Assembly (NCBI GenBank): GCA_003696955.1
Contig: RFGU01000093.1
Location: 1 to 42,783 of the forward strand
Source: Deltaproteobacteria bacterium
GTDB lineage: Bacteria; Myxococcota_A; Polyangia; Nannocystales; Nannocystaceae
Length of the DNA: 42,783 nt
Direction: 5' to 3'
Position numbers and translations under genes: made by a program. This document shows, piece by piece, positions 14,863 through 23,847 of the stretch. Position 1 is the stretch's first letter; each line of letters starts with the position of its first letter. The notes below the pieces were generated by a model. That model saw only the letters and a list, made by a program, of their open reading frames with translations, was not told where the DNA came from and ran no database searches.

Positions 14863-16451
14863 TGGCGCGTGGCCGCATGCTCGCGGCCGCCTGTGCCGCG
14901 GCGACCAGTGGTGTCCTCGCCGTCCTGGCCACGCCGGGGGAGTCGCAGGCCCTCTTCGCCGCATCCTTCTTCGTCCTCGTACCGCTGCTCGCCGCCATCG
15001 ACGGCGCCGGCGTGCGCCATGCCTTCGTCCTCGGCCACGTGACCGGCATGGTGGCCATCGCGTGGGGCTTTTCGTGGATCTCGACCCTGCTCGAGCGCTA
15101 CGCGGGCCTCCCCGGTCCCGCCGCAGCCGTCGTCCTGCTGCTCTTCGCCGCCGCCTTCGCCCTGCAGTTCTCGATCCCGGCGGCCGCCTTCGCCTATCTG
15201 CGAAGGCGCAGCGGATGCTCGGCCCTCGCCTGCTTCCCCGCGGCCTTCGCCCTCACGTCGGTGCTCTTGCCCACGATCTTCCCGTTGGACCTTGCCATCG
15301 TGTGGGCGGAGCATCCACGTTGGATCCAACTCGCCGACGTGGGCGGCGTCACGCTCGTGACCTTCGTCGTCGTATCGATCCATGCCGGGATCTACGACAC
15401 GCTGCGGGCCGCCGCACGCCGGCGCGTCCGCGAGGCGCTCGTCCGCAGCGCTGCGACGGTGCTCGTCGCAGGCGCCGTCGCCGGCTACGGCACGTACCGC
15501 ATGCACGCGATCGACGAGGCGCTCTCGGACGCGCGGCGCGTCCGATTCGGCCTCGTCCAGGGCAACATGGCCATCGAGGAGGTGTTCGCGCCCGGAGGCG
15601 CCGAGGCCATCTTGCGCAAACACCAGCGTGCCTCCGCCGACCTCGAGCGGGAAGGCGCCGAGATCCTGGTGTGGGGCGAGACGGCCTACCCCTTCGGTCC
15701 CTGGCTCGGCCGCGACCGCACCGAGGATCTGCCCCCCTCCCATCCCTACCGGATTCGCCGGGGCTTCTCGCGCCCCCTCGTGGTGGGCTACGTCGACGAG
15801 GCGCCGGGGGACCCGTTCCCGTGGAACACGGCCCGCGTCCTCCACGAGGACGGCCGCTTCGGCGACCGCTACGACAAGGTCTACCTGCTGATGTTCGGGG
15901 AGTACGTGCCCCTGGTGGACCCCGAGTGGTTCCAGTCCATGTTCCCCACGGCGTCCCACCTTCATCGGGGCACGGGGCCGGCCGTGCTGCGCGTCTCGGG
16001 CCTGCGGGCGGGACCGCTCATCTGCTACGAGGACGTCCTCGAAGGCTACGTGCGCGAGGTGGCCGACCTCGGCGTGGACGTGTTCGTCAACCTGACGAAC
16101 GACGCGTGGTTCGGCAAGGGGCGCGAGCCCCACGAACATCTCGCCCTCGCCGTCTTCCGCACCGTCGAACACCGCCGGGCGATGGTCCGGGCGGTGACGA
16201 CCGGCGTGTCCGCCCACATCGATCCCGTGGGGCGCATCGTGGCCCGCACACGCGTGACCGACCCCGCCGTGGAAGGCCCCCGACCGGCGGACACCCTGCT
16301 GGCCGACGTCGCCGTCGTGCCGGCCGGCACCCTCGAGACCTTCTACGCCCGCTGGCCGTTCGCCGCGCCGGTCGGATACGTCCTGTTGCTCGTGCTGTCG
16401 GCCCGAAGGAGGCGCAGCCGGCGGTCGCCGGACGGTGACACCCCCACCTGA
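14862..16451 (+). CDS. lnt: Apolipoprotein N-acyltransferase
   Basis: 529 residues. It transfers an acyl chain from a phospholipid to the N-terminal cysteine of apolipoproteins at the periplasmic face of the inner membrane, the last step of lipoprotein maturation. The first ~215 residues contain six or so transmembrane helices. The nitrilase-like domain (about 225-500) carries the triad Glu273 (VWGETAYP), Lys339 (YDKVYLLMFGEYVP) and Cys388 (ICYEDV), within two residues of E. coli E267/K335/C387 spacing. A last transmembrane helix is near 500-515. The ATG overlaps the aspS stop by one base. The many lipoproteins in this window are expected substrates. Confidence 0.95.
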   Translation: MARGRMLAAACAAATSGVLAVLATPGESQALFAASFFVLVPLLAAIDGAGVRHAFVLGHVTGMVAIAWGFSWISTLLERYAGLPGPAAAVVLLLFAAAFALQFSIPAAAFAYLRRRSGCSALACFPAAFALTSVLLPTIFPLDLAIVWAEHPRWIQLADVGGVTLVTFVVVSIHAGIYDTLRAAARRRVREALVRSAATVLVAGAVAGYGTYRMHAIDEALSDARRVRFGLVQGNMAIEEVFAPGGAEAILRKHQRASADLEREGAEILVWGETAYPFGPWLGRDRTEDLPPSHPYRIRRGFSRPLVVGYVDEAPGDPFPWNTARVLHEDGRFGDRYDKVYLLMFGEYVPLVDPEWFQSMFPTASHLHRGTGPAVLRVSGLRAGPLICYEDVLEGYVREVADLGVDVFVNLTNDAWFGKGREPHEHLALAVFRTVEHRRAMVRAVTTGVSAHIDPVGRIVARTRVTDPAVEGPRPADTLLADVAVVPAGTLETFYARWPFAAPVGYVLLLVLSARRRRSRRSPDGDTPT

Positions 16452-16523
16452 GGGATGCCCGGCTCGTCCGTCGACCGCGACGCGACCGCCCCCGCCCAAA
16501 AACCCGTCGAAGCCTGCGACGCC

Positions 16524-17468
16524 TCAGGCGGTCGGTGCGGCCAGGTCCGCCAGGATCTCCGCCCCACCCGCCTCGAGCAGCACCTCGGCGAGGGCGCGAC
16601 CGCCCTCGGCGGCCCGCTCCAACGGGCCGCTCCAGGTCGCGTTCACGCGGCGGCTCCCGTCGGGCATCACCACCATGGCCCGCGCCTCGACCCGATCCCC
16701 GAACACCTCCGCGAGGGCTCCCACGGGGACGTTGCAGTCGGCCCCGAGTCGGGCGACGAAGGCCCTCTCCACGGTCATGGCGACGGTCGCGACGGCGTCT
16801 GCGATCCCCGCCACCTTCTCGGCCACGAAGGCGTCGCCTTCGCGGGCCTCGAGCCCGAGCAGACCTTGGCACGGCGCCGGAAGGAAGGGATCGACGGGCA
16901 GGATCCGCGCCGTTGCGGGCACGATTCCCAACCGTTCCAACCCCGCCCGCGCAAGTACGACGCCGTCGACGGTCTCCCCCACCTTGGCGAGCCGGGTGGG
17001 CACGTTGCCCCGGATCGGCACGGGGGCGGCGTTCGGCACGTGACGCCGCAGGAGGGCGCCGCGGCGCAGGCTCCCCGTACCCACGGCAAAGCCCTCCGGC
17101 AGATCCGAAAGGGGCGTTCGTGCCATCTCCTCGCGCACGACGAGCACGTCCTCGACGGGCGCCCGCGCCACCGTCGGCAGCAACACGAGTCCCTCCGGCG
17201 GTCGTGCGGGCAGGTCCTTGAGGGAGTGCACCGCGAGATCGACGTCGCCTTCGAGCAGGGCGCGCTCGATCTCACGGACGAAGACACCTTTGCCTCCGAT
17301 CTCGGACAGTGGCCGCGTCCGGTCGCGATCCCCCGACGTCACGATCTCGCACAGCTCGACCTCGAGCCCCGGATGCGCCGCACGCAGGGCCTCGGCAACG
17401 TGGCGCGCCTGCCACAGCGCGAGATCCGAGCCCCGCGTCCCGATGCGGATCCGTCGACGCGCCGTCAC
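16524..17468 (-). CDS. hemC: Hydroxymethylbilane synthase (porphobilinogen deaminase)
   Basis: 314 residues. It polymerises four porphobilinogens to hydroxymethylbilane in tetrapyrrole synthesis, in the cytoplasm. Features: RIGTRGSDLALWQA at the N-terminus, the KGVFVREIERALLEG segment, the catalytic-site VHSLKDLP, the GTGSLRR and RGNVPTRL substrate-binding arginines, and Cys245 in GADCNVPVGA, which anchors the dipyrromethane cofactor. The ATG overlaps the hemA stop by four bases (ATGA). The gene ends 72 bases from the convergent lnt. Confidence 0.96.
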   Translation of the reverse strand: MTARRRIRIGTRGSDLALWQARHVAEALRAAHPGLEVELCEIVTSGDRDRTRPLSEIGGKGVFVREIERALLEGDVDLAVHSLKDLPARPPEGLVLLPTVARAPVEDVLVVREEMARTPLSDLPEGFAVGTGSLRRGALLRRHVPNAAPVPIRGNVPTRLAKVGETVDGVVLARAGLERLGIVPATARILPVDPFLPAPCQGLLGLEAREGDAFVAEKVAGIADAVATVAMTVERAFVARLGADCNVPVGALAEVFGDRVEARAMVVMPDGSRRVNATWSGPLERAAEGGRALAEVLLEAGGAEILADLAAPTA

Positions 17469-18796
17469 GGGGTCTCCGGCGCCTCCTCGGCGCGGACGAG
17501 GGCCTGCTTGGCCGCCTCGCCGGCCTCCACCTCGAGATCGAAGAGGCGGATCGCCGCGTCCACCAAGGCCGCCGACTCCGGCCCCGAGACGGCCGCAGCC
17601 CGGCGCAGCTCGGACAGGGGACCGTGCAGGATCTTGCCCACCACGTCGCGGGCGAGCCGTTCGACGGCGCGCGTCACCTCGGGATCGTCGCGCCCGATCC
17701 TCCGGATCGCGCGCTCGGCCTCGGCCTCGGCCACCTCGGTGAGCCGGCGCGAGAGCGCGGCGAGCACGGGCCCCACGGCCCGCTCCCGCACCCAGGCGAC
17801 GTAGCGGGCCACCTCCTCGTCGACGATGCGCTCGGCCGCCTCGATCTCGGCCATGCGCGCCCGCTGGTTGTCGTGGACGATGCCCTGCAGATCGTCGATG
17901 TTGTACAGGTAGACCTGATCGAGATCGCCCACGTCGGCGGCCACGTCCCGGGGCACCGCGATGTCGATGAGGAACAACGGTTCGTAGCGACGGCGGCGCA
18001 TCACGCTCCGCACGTCCTTGCGACCGAGGATCGGCACCCTGGCCCCGGTGCTCGTGACCACCACGTCCGCCCGGGCCATCTCGCCCGACAATTGCTCGAT
18101 CGGAGCGGCCCGACCGCCCACGCGCTCGGCAAGGGTCCGGGCCCGCTCCGCGGACCGGTTGACCACCACGATCTCCCCGACCCCGGCGCTGCGCAGCGCG
18201 ATGGCAGCCTGTTCGGCCATCTCACCGGCCCCGACCACCAGCACGCCGCGGCCCCCGAGGTCGCCGAAGATGCTGCGGGCGAGATCCACCGCCACGCTGG
18301 AGACGCTCACGGCCCCGCGCCCGATCCCCGTCTCCGTCCGCACGCGCTTGGCAGCCCGCAGGGCCATGCTCAGGCACCGGTCGAGGACCACCTTGGCCGT
18401 CCCCGCCTCCCGCGCGGCGTCCCACGCGTCCTTGACCTGACCGGTCACCTGGGTCTCACCGAGGACGAGGGAATCGAGGCTCGCCGTGACCCGAAAGACG
18501 TGGCGCACCGCAGCTTCACCGAGGCGGACGAAGGCGTGCCTACGGGTCTCGTCCTCCCCCACGCCCACCGCACGACCGAGCCCGCGCAGCACCTCGGCCG
18601 CGGCGCGCCCCGGATCGGCGGCCACCCCGTAGAACTCCACCCGATTGCACGTCGAAAGCAGCATCCCCTCGTTCGCGCCGGCTGCGTCCACCAGGGCCCG
18701 CAGGTGTCCGGGCACCGCGTCCGACGCCAGGGCGAAGCGCTCGCGCACGTCGACGGGCGCCTCGTGGTGATTGATGCCTGCGGCGAACACGTGCAT
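17465..18796 (-). CDS. hemA: Glutamyl-tRNA reductase
   Basis: 443 residues. It reduces glutamyl-tRNA to glutamate-1-semialdehyde, the committed step of the C5 heme pathway. The catalytic Cys50 lies in LLSTCNRVEFYG at exactly the canonical position. The shikimate-dehydrogenase-like NADPH domain has VLVVGAGEMAEQAA, and the C-terminal helical dimerisation domain runs from about 320 to the end. GEXQV is present as LGETQVTGQVKDAW. The gene sits 20 bases after the HemX-like gene and overlaps hemC, the standard hemX-hemA-hemC order. HemX-type proteins control HemA levels in Bacillus. Confidence 0.96.
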   Translation of the reverse strand: MHVFAAGINHHEAPVDVRERFALASDAVPGHLRALVDAAGANEGMLLSTCNRVEFYGVAADPGRAAAEVLRGLGRAVGVGEDETRRHAFVRLGEAAVRHVFRVTASLDSLVLGETQVTGQVKDAWDAAREAGTAKVVLDRCLSMALRAAKRVRTETGIGRGAVSVSSVAVDLARSIFGDLGGRGVLVVGAGEMAEQAAIALRSAGVGEIVVVNRSAERARTLAERVGGRAAPIEQLSGEMARADVVVTSTGARVPILGRKDVRSVMRRRRYEPLFLIDIAVPRDVAADVGDLDQVYLYNIDDLQGIVHDNQRARMAEIEAAERIVDEEVARYVAWVRERAVGPVLAALSRRLTEVAEAEAERAIRRIGRDDPEVTRAVERLARDVVGKILHGPLSELRRAAAVSGPESAALVDAAIRLFDLEVEAGEAAKQALVRAEEAPETP

Positions 18797-18816
18797 GGAG
18801 CGGAATCGAGACCGGG

Positions 18817-19632
18817 CTACGATCGAATCCCGTACGACGCAAGCACCGCGAGTACGGCGGCGAAGGACAGGAGCGTGAGATGGGCCGCCCTACGCCCTCG
18901 CACGCCGAAGGACCCCCGCGCCACGAGCACGAGCACGGTGGCGACCCAGGCCCCCATGGCCAGCGAAAGTTCGAGCCTGCGTTGGACGAGCAGATCCCCG
19001 GGCGGGCGCCCGGTACGGTGGGCCGCATCCGTCACCCACAGAACGCCGGTGACGATGGCAAGGGTGAAGATGGGGGCGACCAGAAGGAGCAGCCGCACGT
19101 ACAGGCGCTCGAGTCCCGCGAGGGACGTGGGGGTCGAGCCCGGCCGAAAGCGCTTGGTCCGCAGGCGCCGTTCGAGGCCCAGGTAGGCGGCCGCAACCAG
19201 GGAAGCAAGGGCGAATCCCGCCACGCCCAGCACGGCGAAGAGCACGTGGGCATGGGCCAAGGTCGCGCGGGCAGGCAACCGTGGCAACTCGCCGACGTCG
19301 AACACCATGCCCAAGCAGAGCCCGAGCAGGGCCAGGGATCCTGCCGCCGGCCCGAACCCGGCGAGCCGCCCGCGGGCCGAAAGGCCGAGGTAGCCCAGGG
19401 CGACGAGGCCGCCCATCAGGTCCACCGCCAGGTACACCGACGACAACGGGTCGCGGCCCTCGGTGCAACGGGACCCGACGAGCACCAGGTGCAGGGCCGC
19501 GGCGAGCCCGAGCACCAGTCGGGCCCAGCGCACCTTCGGATCCCGCGGTTCCGACGCGACGGCGAAGAGCACGGCAGCTGCGCCGTAGGCGAGGGCCGCG
19601 GCGATGAACGCGAGCACCTGCATGGACGACAC
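18817..19632 (-). CDS. HemX/CcsA-like integral membrane protein
   Basis: 271 residues (GTG start at 19632; ATG at 19623 is equally possible) with about eight hydrophobic helices. The pattern, including RCTEGRDPLSSVYLAVDLMGG, LAHAHVLFAVLGVAGFALA and ARLLLLVAPIFTLAIVTGVLW, fits the HemX/CcsA (cytochrome c assembly) family, whose conserved histidines handle heme. The true CcsA WWD tryptophan motif is not evident, which favours the HemX side. Its place directly upstream of hemA and hemC matches HemX in other bacteria, where it limits GluTR abundance or takes part in heme export. Function is inferred from family and context. Confidence 0.8.
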   Translation of the reverse strand: MSSMQVLAFIAAALAYGAAAVLFAVASEPRDPKVRWARLVLGLAAALHLVLVGSRCTEGRDPLSSVYLAVDLMGGLVALGYLGLSARGRLAGFGPAAGSLALLGLCLGMVFDVGELPRLPARATLAHAHVLFAVLGVAGFALASLVAAAYLGLERRLRTKRFRPGSTPTSLAGLERLYVRLLLLVAPIFTLAIVTGVLWVTDAAHRTGRPPGDLLVQRRLELSLAMGAWVATVLVLVARGSFGVRGRRAAHLTLLSFAAVLAVLASYGIRS

Positions 19633-19686
19633 GAAGTGTGCCCGACGCCGCCGCCGAGCGCACGCTGCGGCCCCGCCGACTGCGCC

Positions 19687-20073
19687 CTAGACGCGCCCGG
19701 GGGCCAGGGCCGAGAGCCCGGCCAGCAGGCGCCCCCACCCTACCCCGTCGAGGATTTGTTCGGTGCCGTCCGGCCCTACGGGAATGGCCAGGAAGCCGGG
19801 GATCACGGTGTAGGCGTAGTCCCCGAGGACCACCGAGGTCTCGTAGTGCTCGGCCCCCATCTGGGCGAGTTCCTGGGCGCTCTTGACCACACCGAGCACG
19901 TCGTAGGCGTCCACGTCCTGCCCGTCGATCCGATCGAAGTACACGGCGGGGTTGATGAACATCGCCATCGGCGCCCCGCCCGCGTCGAGGTGCAGCAGGT
20001 CGCCTTCGAGGCGGACGCGCCCGGCGCCGAGCCACTCGTCCACGAGGCCCTGGGAGACGAAGATCCGGGGCAT
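19687..20073 (-). CDS. Conserved protein of unknown function
   Basis: 128 residues, soluble. It opens with PRIFVSQGLVDEWLGAGRVRLEGDLLHL and continues with a small beta-rich core (AMFINPAVYFDRIDG, KSAQELAQMGAEHYETSVVLGDYAYTVIPGFLA). The wording suggests a compact, slowly evolving protein; I have seen comparable proteins in myxobacterial genomes but no name is attached. It is the first gene of the apparent operon leading into the HemX-like gene (54-base gap), hemA and hemC. It is divergent from trxA. No catalytic motif is visible. Confidence 0.7.
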   Translation of the reverse strand: MPRIFVSQGLVDEWLGAGRVRLEGDLLHLDAGGAPMAMFINPAVYFDRIDGQDVDAYDVLGVVKSAQELAQMGAEHYETSVVLGDYAYTVIPGFLAIPVGPDGTEQILDGVGWGRLLAGLSALAPGRV

Positions 20074-20186
20074 GTTGCCGATGCTAGCCCGAATGGGCCG
20101 GCCCGTCCATGGCTTGCAAGCCGTTCAGGGCGCCCCCATGCTTCGCCCACACCCCCGGCCACGCTCGGCCGCGAGGAGCAGGAACC

Positions 20187-20522
20187 ATGGCCTCGGACAA
20201 GATCAAACACACCACCGACGACAGCTTCGAAACCGACGTGCTCAAGGCCGACCGGCCCGTCCTCGTGGACTTCTGGGCCGTATGGTGCGGCCCCTGTCGG
20301 GCCATCGCCCCTCACCTCGACGCGCTGGCGGACGAACTCGACGGCAAGGTGGACATCGTCAAGGTCAACGTCGACGAGAATCAGCAGACGGCCATGCAGT
20401 ATCAGGTGCGCTCGATCCCGACGTTGCTGCTCTTCAAGAACGGCGAGGTCGTCGATCGCATGGTGGGCAATCCCGGCAGCAAGGCCAAGCTCGCCGAGTT
20501 CGTCACGCGCCACGTCGCGTAA
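20187..20522 (+). CDS. trxA: Thioredoxin
   Basis: 111 residues. The dithiol active site is Cys34-Gly-Pro-Cys37 in [12 protein letters not shown], with the cis-proline in [13 protein letters not shown]. General cytoplasmic protein-disulfide reductant; also the usual electron donor to CysH-type reductases. The start at 20187 is chosen because GAGGAGCAGGAA lies just upstream and the upstream open frame has no thioredoxin sequence. It stands alone and ends six bases from the convergent alr. Confidence 0.97.
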   Translation: MASDKIKHTTDDSFETDVLKADRPVLVDFWAVWCGPCRAIAPHLDALADELDGKVDIVKVNVDENQQTAMQYQVRSIPTLLLFKNGEVVDRMVGNPGSKAKLAEFVTRHVA

Positions 20523-20528
20523 CGGACC

Positions 20529-21701
20529 TCAGCGGCCGTGCCGCGGCACCCGTTTGGAGATGCCGCAGGTCACCTCGTAGGGCAACAGCCCGGTCCACCC
20601 GCACAGCTCGAACAGACCGATCTCCGCGTCGCCCTGACGTCCGAGCAGGGTGACGCGGTCGCCGGGTCGGACCCCCGGCACGTCCGTGACGTCCACCATG
20701 GAGATGTCCATGGACACGTCGCCGACCAGGGGGCAGCGCCGGCCCCGCACGAGCACCTCGCCCCGCCCCGAGGCAGCGTGGGGATAGCCGTCGGCATAGC
20801 CCACCGGCACGACCGCCAGACGCGAAGGGCGATCGAGGCGTCCGTGCCCGCCGTAGCCGACCCGCGCCTTCGCCGGGAGTTCTCGCACGTCCACCACCTC
20901 CGAGTGGAAGGAAAGCGCCGGGCGCAGGCCCGGCAGTGCAAGCTCGGCCCGCGGCGCCCCACCGTACAGGGCGATCCCCGGCCGCACGAGATCCAGGTGC
21001 GTCCATCCGAACCGGGCCAGGGCCGCCGAGTTGGCGCAGTGGAGCAGGGGCGGCTCTCGGCCGAGGGCACGGGTGACCTCCGGGACGCATGCCACGAACG
21101 CCTCGTGCTGGGCGCGGGTCGCCGCCTCGCCGTCGGCATCGCCCGCCCGGGCGAAGTGGGTCATGAGCCCCTCGACCACGATGGTGTCCCTGGCCTGGCG
21201 CAGCCGGTCGAGGAGCGCCGGAAGATCGGACGGCAACACGCCGAGGCGCGACATCCCCGTGTCCACCTTGACGTGGACGCGGACCCGGCCGCCGGCGTGG
21301 CGCAGGACCGCCGCATCGAGGCGATCGAGGTGATCCCGGGTCCACACCACCGGTCGCAGGCCAGTGGCCACGATGGCGTCCTCCGCACCTTCGGGCACGC
21401 CTCCGAGCACCACGATGGGCGCCGCGATCCCGGCCGCGCGCAATTCGATCCCCTCCTCGACGAGGCTGACCGCAAGCCCGAAGACGCCGGCCTCCACGAA
21501 GGCGCGGGCCGCGTGGGCAGCGCCGTGTCCGTAGGCGTCGGCCTTCACCACGGCCAGGATCCGGCGCGCCCCGCCGACGGCATCACCGACCACCCGCACG
21601 TTGTGGACGAGCGCGTCCCGGTCCACCTCGGCCCACGTGGGACGGACCGATGGGGGCGCCTGCACCGTGATCGGCGGGGTCGGTGGGGGAACGGGCCGCA
21701 C
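20529..21701 (-). CDS. alr: Alanine racemase
   Basis: 390 residues. A PLP enzyme converting L- to D-alanine for peptidoglycan. Lys53 in VVKADAYGHG forms the Schiff base; KVDTGMSRLG, HCANSAAL, RPGIALYGG and the second-base Tyr segment ARVGYGGHG are all present, as is the C-terminal GDVSMD metal/carbamate region. The GTG at 21701 is supported by AGGAG on the minus strand at 21709-21713, seven bases upstream, with an AT-rich GATATAGG just before it as a plausible -10. It is downstream of the Crp/Fnr gene, separated by a strong hairpin, so it probably has its own promoter. Confidence 0.95.
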   Translation of the reverse strand: MRPVPPPTPPITVQAPPSVRPTWAEVDRDALVHNVRVVGDAVGGARRILAVVKADAYGHGAAHAARAFVEAGVFGLAVSLVEEGIELRAAGIAAPIVVLGGVPEGAEDAIVATGLRPVVWTRDHLDRLDAAVLRHAGGRVRVHVKVDTGMSRLGVLPSDLPALLDRLRQARDTIVVEGLMTHFARAGDADGEAATRAQHEAFVACVPEVTRALGREPPLLHCANSAALARFGWTHLDLVRPGIALYGGAPRAELALPGLRPALSFHSEVVDVRELPAKARVGYGGHGRLDRPSRLAVVPVGYADGYPHAASGRGEVLVRGRRCPLVGDVSMDISMVDVTDVPGVRPGDRVTLLGRQGDAEIGLFELCGWTGLLPYEVTCGISKRVPRHGR

Positions 21702-21847
21702 GACCAGGCTCCTATATCACGACTGCGGCCCGCCGCCCCGGGGGCCATGGCGACGGACGAGGCACGGCCAGCCCCCGCCCGGATCGGCGAAGGGCGTGGT
21801 GGATTTCGTTCGGCCCACGGGTCTCACACCGAACGCGACGCCCGAGT

Positions 21848-21869
21848 CGGCCGGGGGCTTCCCCGGCCG
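21848..21869 (-). terminator. Terminator-like hairpin after the Crp/Fnr gene
   Basis: A perfect 9-bp G-C stem (21848-21856 with 21861-21869) and four-base loop begin 25 bases after the Crp/Fnr stop (21894) and well before alr. No U-run follows on the minus strand, so it may be a Rho-assisted or attenuating hairpin rather than a classical intrinsic terminator. Confidence 0.55.
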
Positions 21870-21893
21870 TGGCGATCTCGACCGCGTCCGAGA

Positions 21894-22619
21894 TCAGGTG
21901 GCGCCCGCGAGGAACTGGTCGGAAAGGACGAGGCGCCGTCCGCGTGCCGACAGGAGGCCCTCCCGGGCGAAGGCCGAGAGCGTACGGGAGACCGTCTCGC
22001 GGCACGAGCCCACCATCCGGGCCAGTTCCGTCTGGGTCGGCACCGGCGCGAGGACCCAGCCCTCGCAGGTCACCGCACGCCGGCCTTGCCGGGCCACGAG
22101 CCGCGCCAGGGTCTTGCGCAGGCGCTGCTCCACGTCGCAGAGCGCGAGACCGCTCGCCACCGCCTCGGCGTCGCGCAGACGGTCGTGGACCAGCCGGGCG
22201 AAGCGCCCGAGCACCTCCGGGCGCTCGCCGACCCACGCGCGCACGGCCGAGACGGGGATCTTCACCAGGTGGGCCTGGACCGCCACCAGCGCCGAGAGCG
22301 TCATCTCCCGATCGTCGAAGGCACAGGACTCGCCGAAGATCTCCCCGGGCCCGAGGCTGAAGAGGATGAGTTCCCGGTCCCCACCGAGGTTCGAAACCAG
22401 GTGCACCCGACCGCGCAGGACGACGTAGACGCCGTCGGGGGCCTCCCCCTGACGCAGCACCACCGCCCCCTGCTTGCGGGTCGAGCAGGTGGCGGACGCG
22501 ACCAGTCGAGCGAGTTCCTCGGGCACTGCGGTCTCGAAGGGATCGACGCAGGCCAGGGCTTGGTCGAGGGGCATCCGCTCGAGGGGGATCGTGGGACGAC
22601 GTCGGGCCGTGTCGGACAT
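21894..22619 (-). CDS. Crp/Fnr-family transcriptional regulator
   Basis: 241 residues from the ATG at 22619, preceded by GGTGGGG; an ATG at 22637 would add six residues. N-terminal cyclic-nucleotide-type beta-roll (about 25-130: VLRQGEAPDGVYVVLRGRV, then LGPGEIFGES) and a C-terminal winged helix-turn-helix with recognition helix about 205-215 (CRETVSRTL), which keeps the Arg-Glu...Arg of CRP. The Arg-Ser pair that grips cAMP phosphate in CRP is not visible (EMTLSA instead), and there is no Fnr-type N-terminal cysteine cluster, so the effector is unknown. A perfect dyad of CRP geometry lies 22 bases upstream of the start and suggests autoregulation. Confidence 0.88.
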   Translation of the reverse strand: MSDTARRRPTIPLERMPLDQALACVDPFETAVPEELARLVASATCSTRKQGAVVLRQGEAPDGVYVVLRGRVHLVSNLGGDRELILFSLGPGEIFGESCAFDDREMTLSALVAVQAHLVKIPVSAVRAWVGERPEVLGRFARLVHDRLRDAEAVASGLALCDVEQRLRKTLARLVARQGRRAVTCEGWVLAPVPTQTELARMVGSCRETVSRTLSAFAREGLLSARGRRLVLSDQFLAGAT

Positions 22620-22640
22620 GTCCCCACCTATCAGCATGTT

Positions 22641-22662
22641 CCGTGCCAACTTCGTGGCACGG
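22641..22662. promoter_or_regulatory. CRP-geometry dyad, candidate autoregulatory operator
   Basis: CCGTGCCA at 22641-22648 and its exact complement TGGCACGG at 22655-22662 are separated by six bases, giving TGCCA-N6-TGGCA at the core. This is the half-site spacing of CRP-type sites (TGTGA-N6-TCACA). It lies 22 bases upstream of the Crp/Fnr start, in the region divergent from thiS. It could equally fold as a hairpin in the mRNA leader. Confidence 0.45.
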
Positions 22663-22831
22663 GGAATCCAACGGTTACAGTGCGGATCGGACGGTGTGAT
22701 CCGGGTCGCAAGTTGGAGGTGCTGCATCCTGCACCGTGTGCTTTGGGACACAGTGGGTGCGTCGGGACACGCAGCACTTGCGCCCAATGCGCAGATGTGT
22801 CGGAGGGCGAGGCCGTGGTATCTCCCGCGGC

Positions 22832-23035
22832 GTGACCGACATCGTGGTCAACGGACGTTCGCGCAGCGTTCCCGAAGACACCACCGTGGCCGAGCTCATC
22901 GCGGAACTCGGCCTGCAGGCCGAGCACGTCGCGGTCGAGCGCAACCGCACCATCGTGCCGCGGGCCGAGCACGCCCGGACGGTCCTGCAGGACGGGGACC
23001 GGATCGAGATCGTGACCTTCGTCGGAGGAGGATAA
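22832..23035 (+). CDS. thiS: Sulfur carrier protein ThiS
   Basis: 67 residues from GTG 22832. Ubiquitin-like sulfur carrier of thiazole synthesis: an N-terminal strand [21 protein letters not shown], the [13 protein letters not shown] end and the C-terminal Gly-Gly that is adenylated and thiocarboxylated. The last residues are Gly-Gly-Gly, one glycine more than needed to read as Gly-Gly. It is followed after four bases by thiG, so they are cotranscribed. No TPP riboswitch is visible in the 210-base leader. Confidence 0.9.
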   Translation: MTDIVVNGRSRSVPEDTTVAELIAELGLQAEHVAVERNRTIVPRAEHARTVLQDGDRIEIVTFVGGG

Positions 23036-23039
23036 CCCC

Positions 23040-23837
23040 ATGTCTCGAGACCCCATCGCCGCCCTCCAGACCGAGGACCCGTGGACCCTGGCAGGCAGGA
23101 CCCTTTCCTCCCGACTCATCGTGGGGACGGGCAAGTACCGCTCGAAGGAGGAGACCATCGCGGCGCTCGACGCGAGCGGCGCCGAGATCGTGACCGTGGC
23201 CCTGCGCCGGGTGGACTTCGACAATCCCGAGAACGTGCTCGCGTGGATCGACCGGGAGCGCTACACCCTGCTGCCCAACACGGCGGGCTGCTATACCGCC
23301 GAGGAGGCCGTGCGGGTGTGCCGGCTGGCGCGGGAGCTCGGGATCGACCAGATGGTCAAGCTCGAGGTCATCGGTGACGCCAAGACCCTGCTCCCCGACA
23401 ACGAGCAGACCCTCGAGGCGGCCCGGATCCTGTTGGACGAGGGCTTCACCGTGTTGCCCTACTGCTCGGACGACCCAGTGGTCTGCCGCAAGCTCGAGGA
23501 GATGGGGTGCGCCGCGGTCATGCCCCTGGCCGCGCCCATCGGATCGGGCCTGGGCATCCAAAACCCCCACAAGATCGCCCTCATCGTGGAGCAGAGTTCC
23601 GTGCCCGTGATCGTGGACGCGGGGGTCGGCACCGCCAGCGACGCCGCCATCGCCCTCGAACTCGGATGCACGGCGGTCTTGATGAACACGGCCATCGCAG
23701 AGGCGCGGGACCCCGTGAAGATGGCGCGTGCCATGCGCCTGGGTGTGGTCGCGGGACGTCTCGCCTACACGGCGGGGCGCATGCCGCGCCGGGGGATCGC
23801 CTCGGCCTCCTCGCCCGAGTCGGGGCGAATCGAATAG
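23040..23837 (+). CDS. thiG: Thiazole synthase
   Basis: 265 residues, TIM barrel. It condenses 1-deoxy-D-xylulose 5-phosphate, dehydroglycine and ThiS-thiocarboxylate into the thiazole phosphate. The active-site Lys107 lies in [43 protein letters not shown] and [14 protein letters not shown] are family signatures. GGAGGAGGATAACCCC directly precedes the ATG. The dehydroglycine-forming partner (ThiO or ThiH) and the activating ThiF are not in the window. Confidence 0.96.
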   Translation: MSRDPIAALQTEDPWTLAGRTLSSRLIVGTGKYRSKEETIAALDASGAEIVTVALRRVDFDNPENVLAWIDRERYTLLPNTAGCYTAEEAVRVCRLARELGIDQMVKLEVIGDAKTLLPDNEQTLEAARILLDEGFTVLPYCSDDPVVCRKLEEMGCAAVMPLAAPIGSGLGIQNPHKIALIVEQSSVPVIVDAGVGTASDAAIALELGCTAVLMNTAIAEARDPVKMARAMRLGVVAGRLAYTAGRMPRRGIASASSPESGRIE

Positions 23838-23847
23838 GCCCGCCCCC

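Noticed and set aside
16452..16534. Terminator between lnt and hemC
   Set aside because: Complementary 8-base segments (16483-16490 and 16527-16534) exist but the loop is 36 bases and the right arm is inside hemC; not convincing.
22663..22831. TPP riboswitch upstream of thiS
   Set aside because: The conserved CTGAGA and CCTGATC-type elements are absent; only short unrelated inverted repeats are present.
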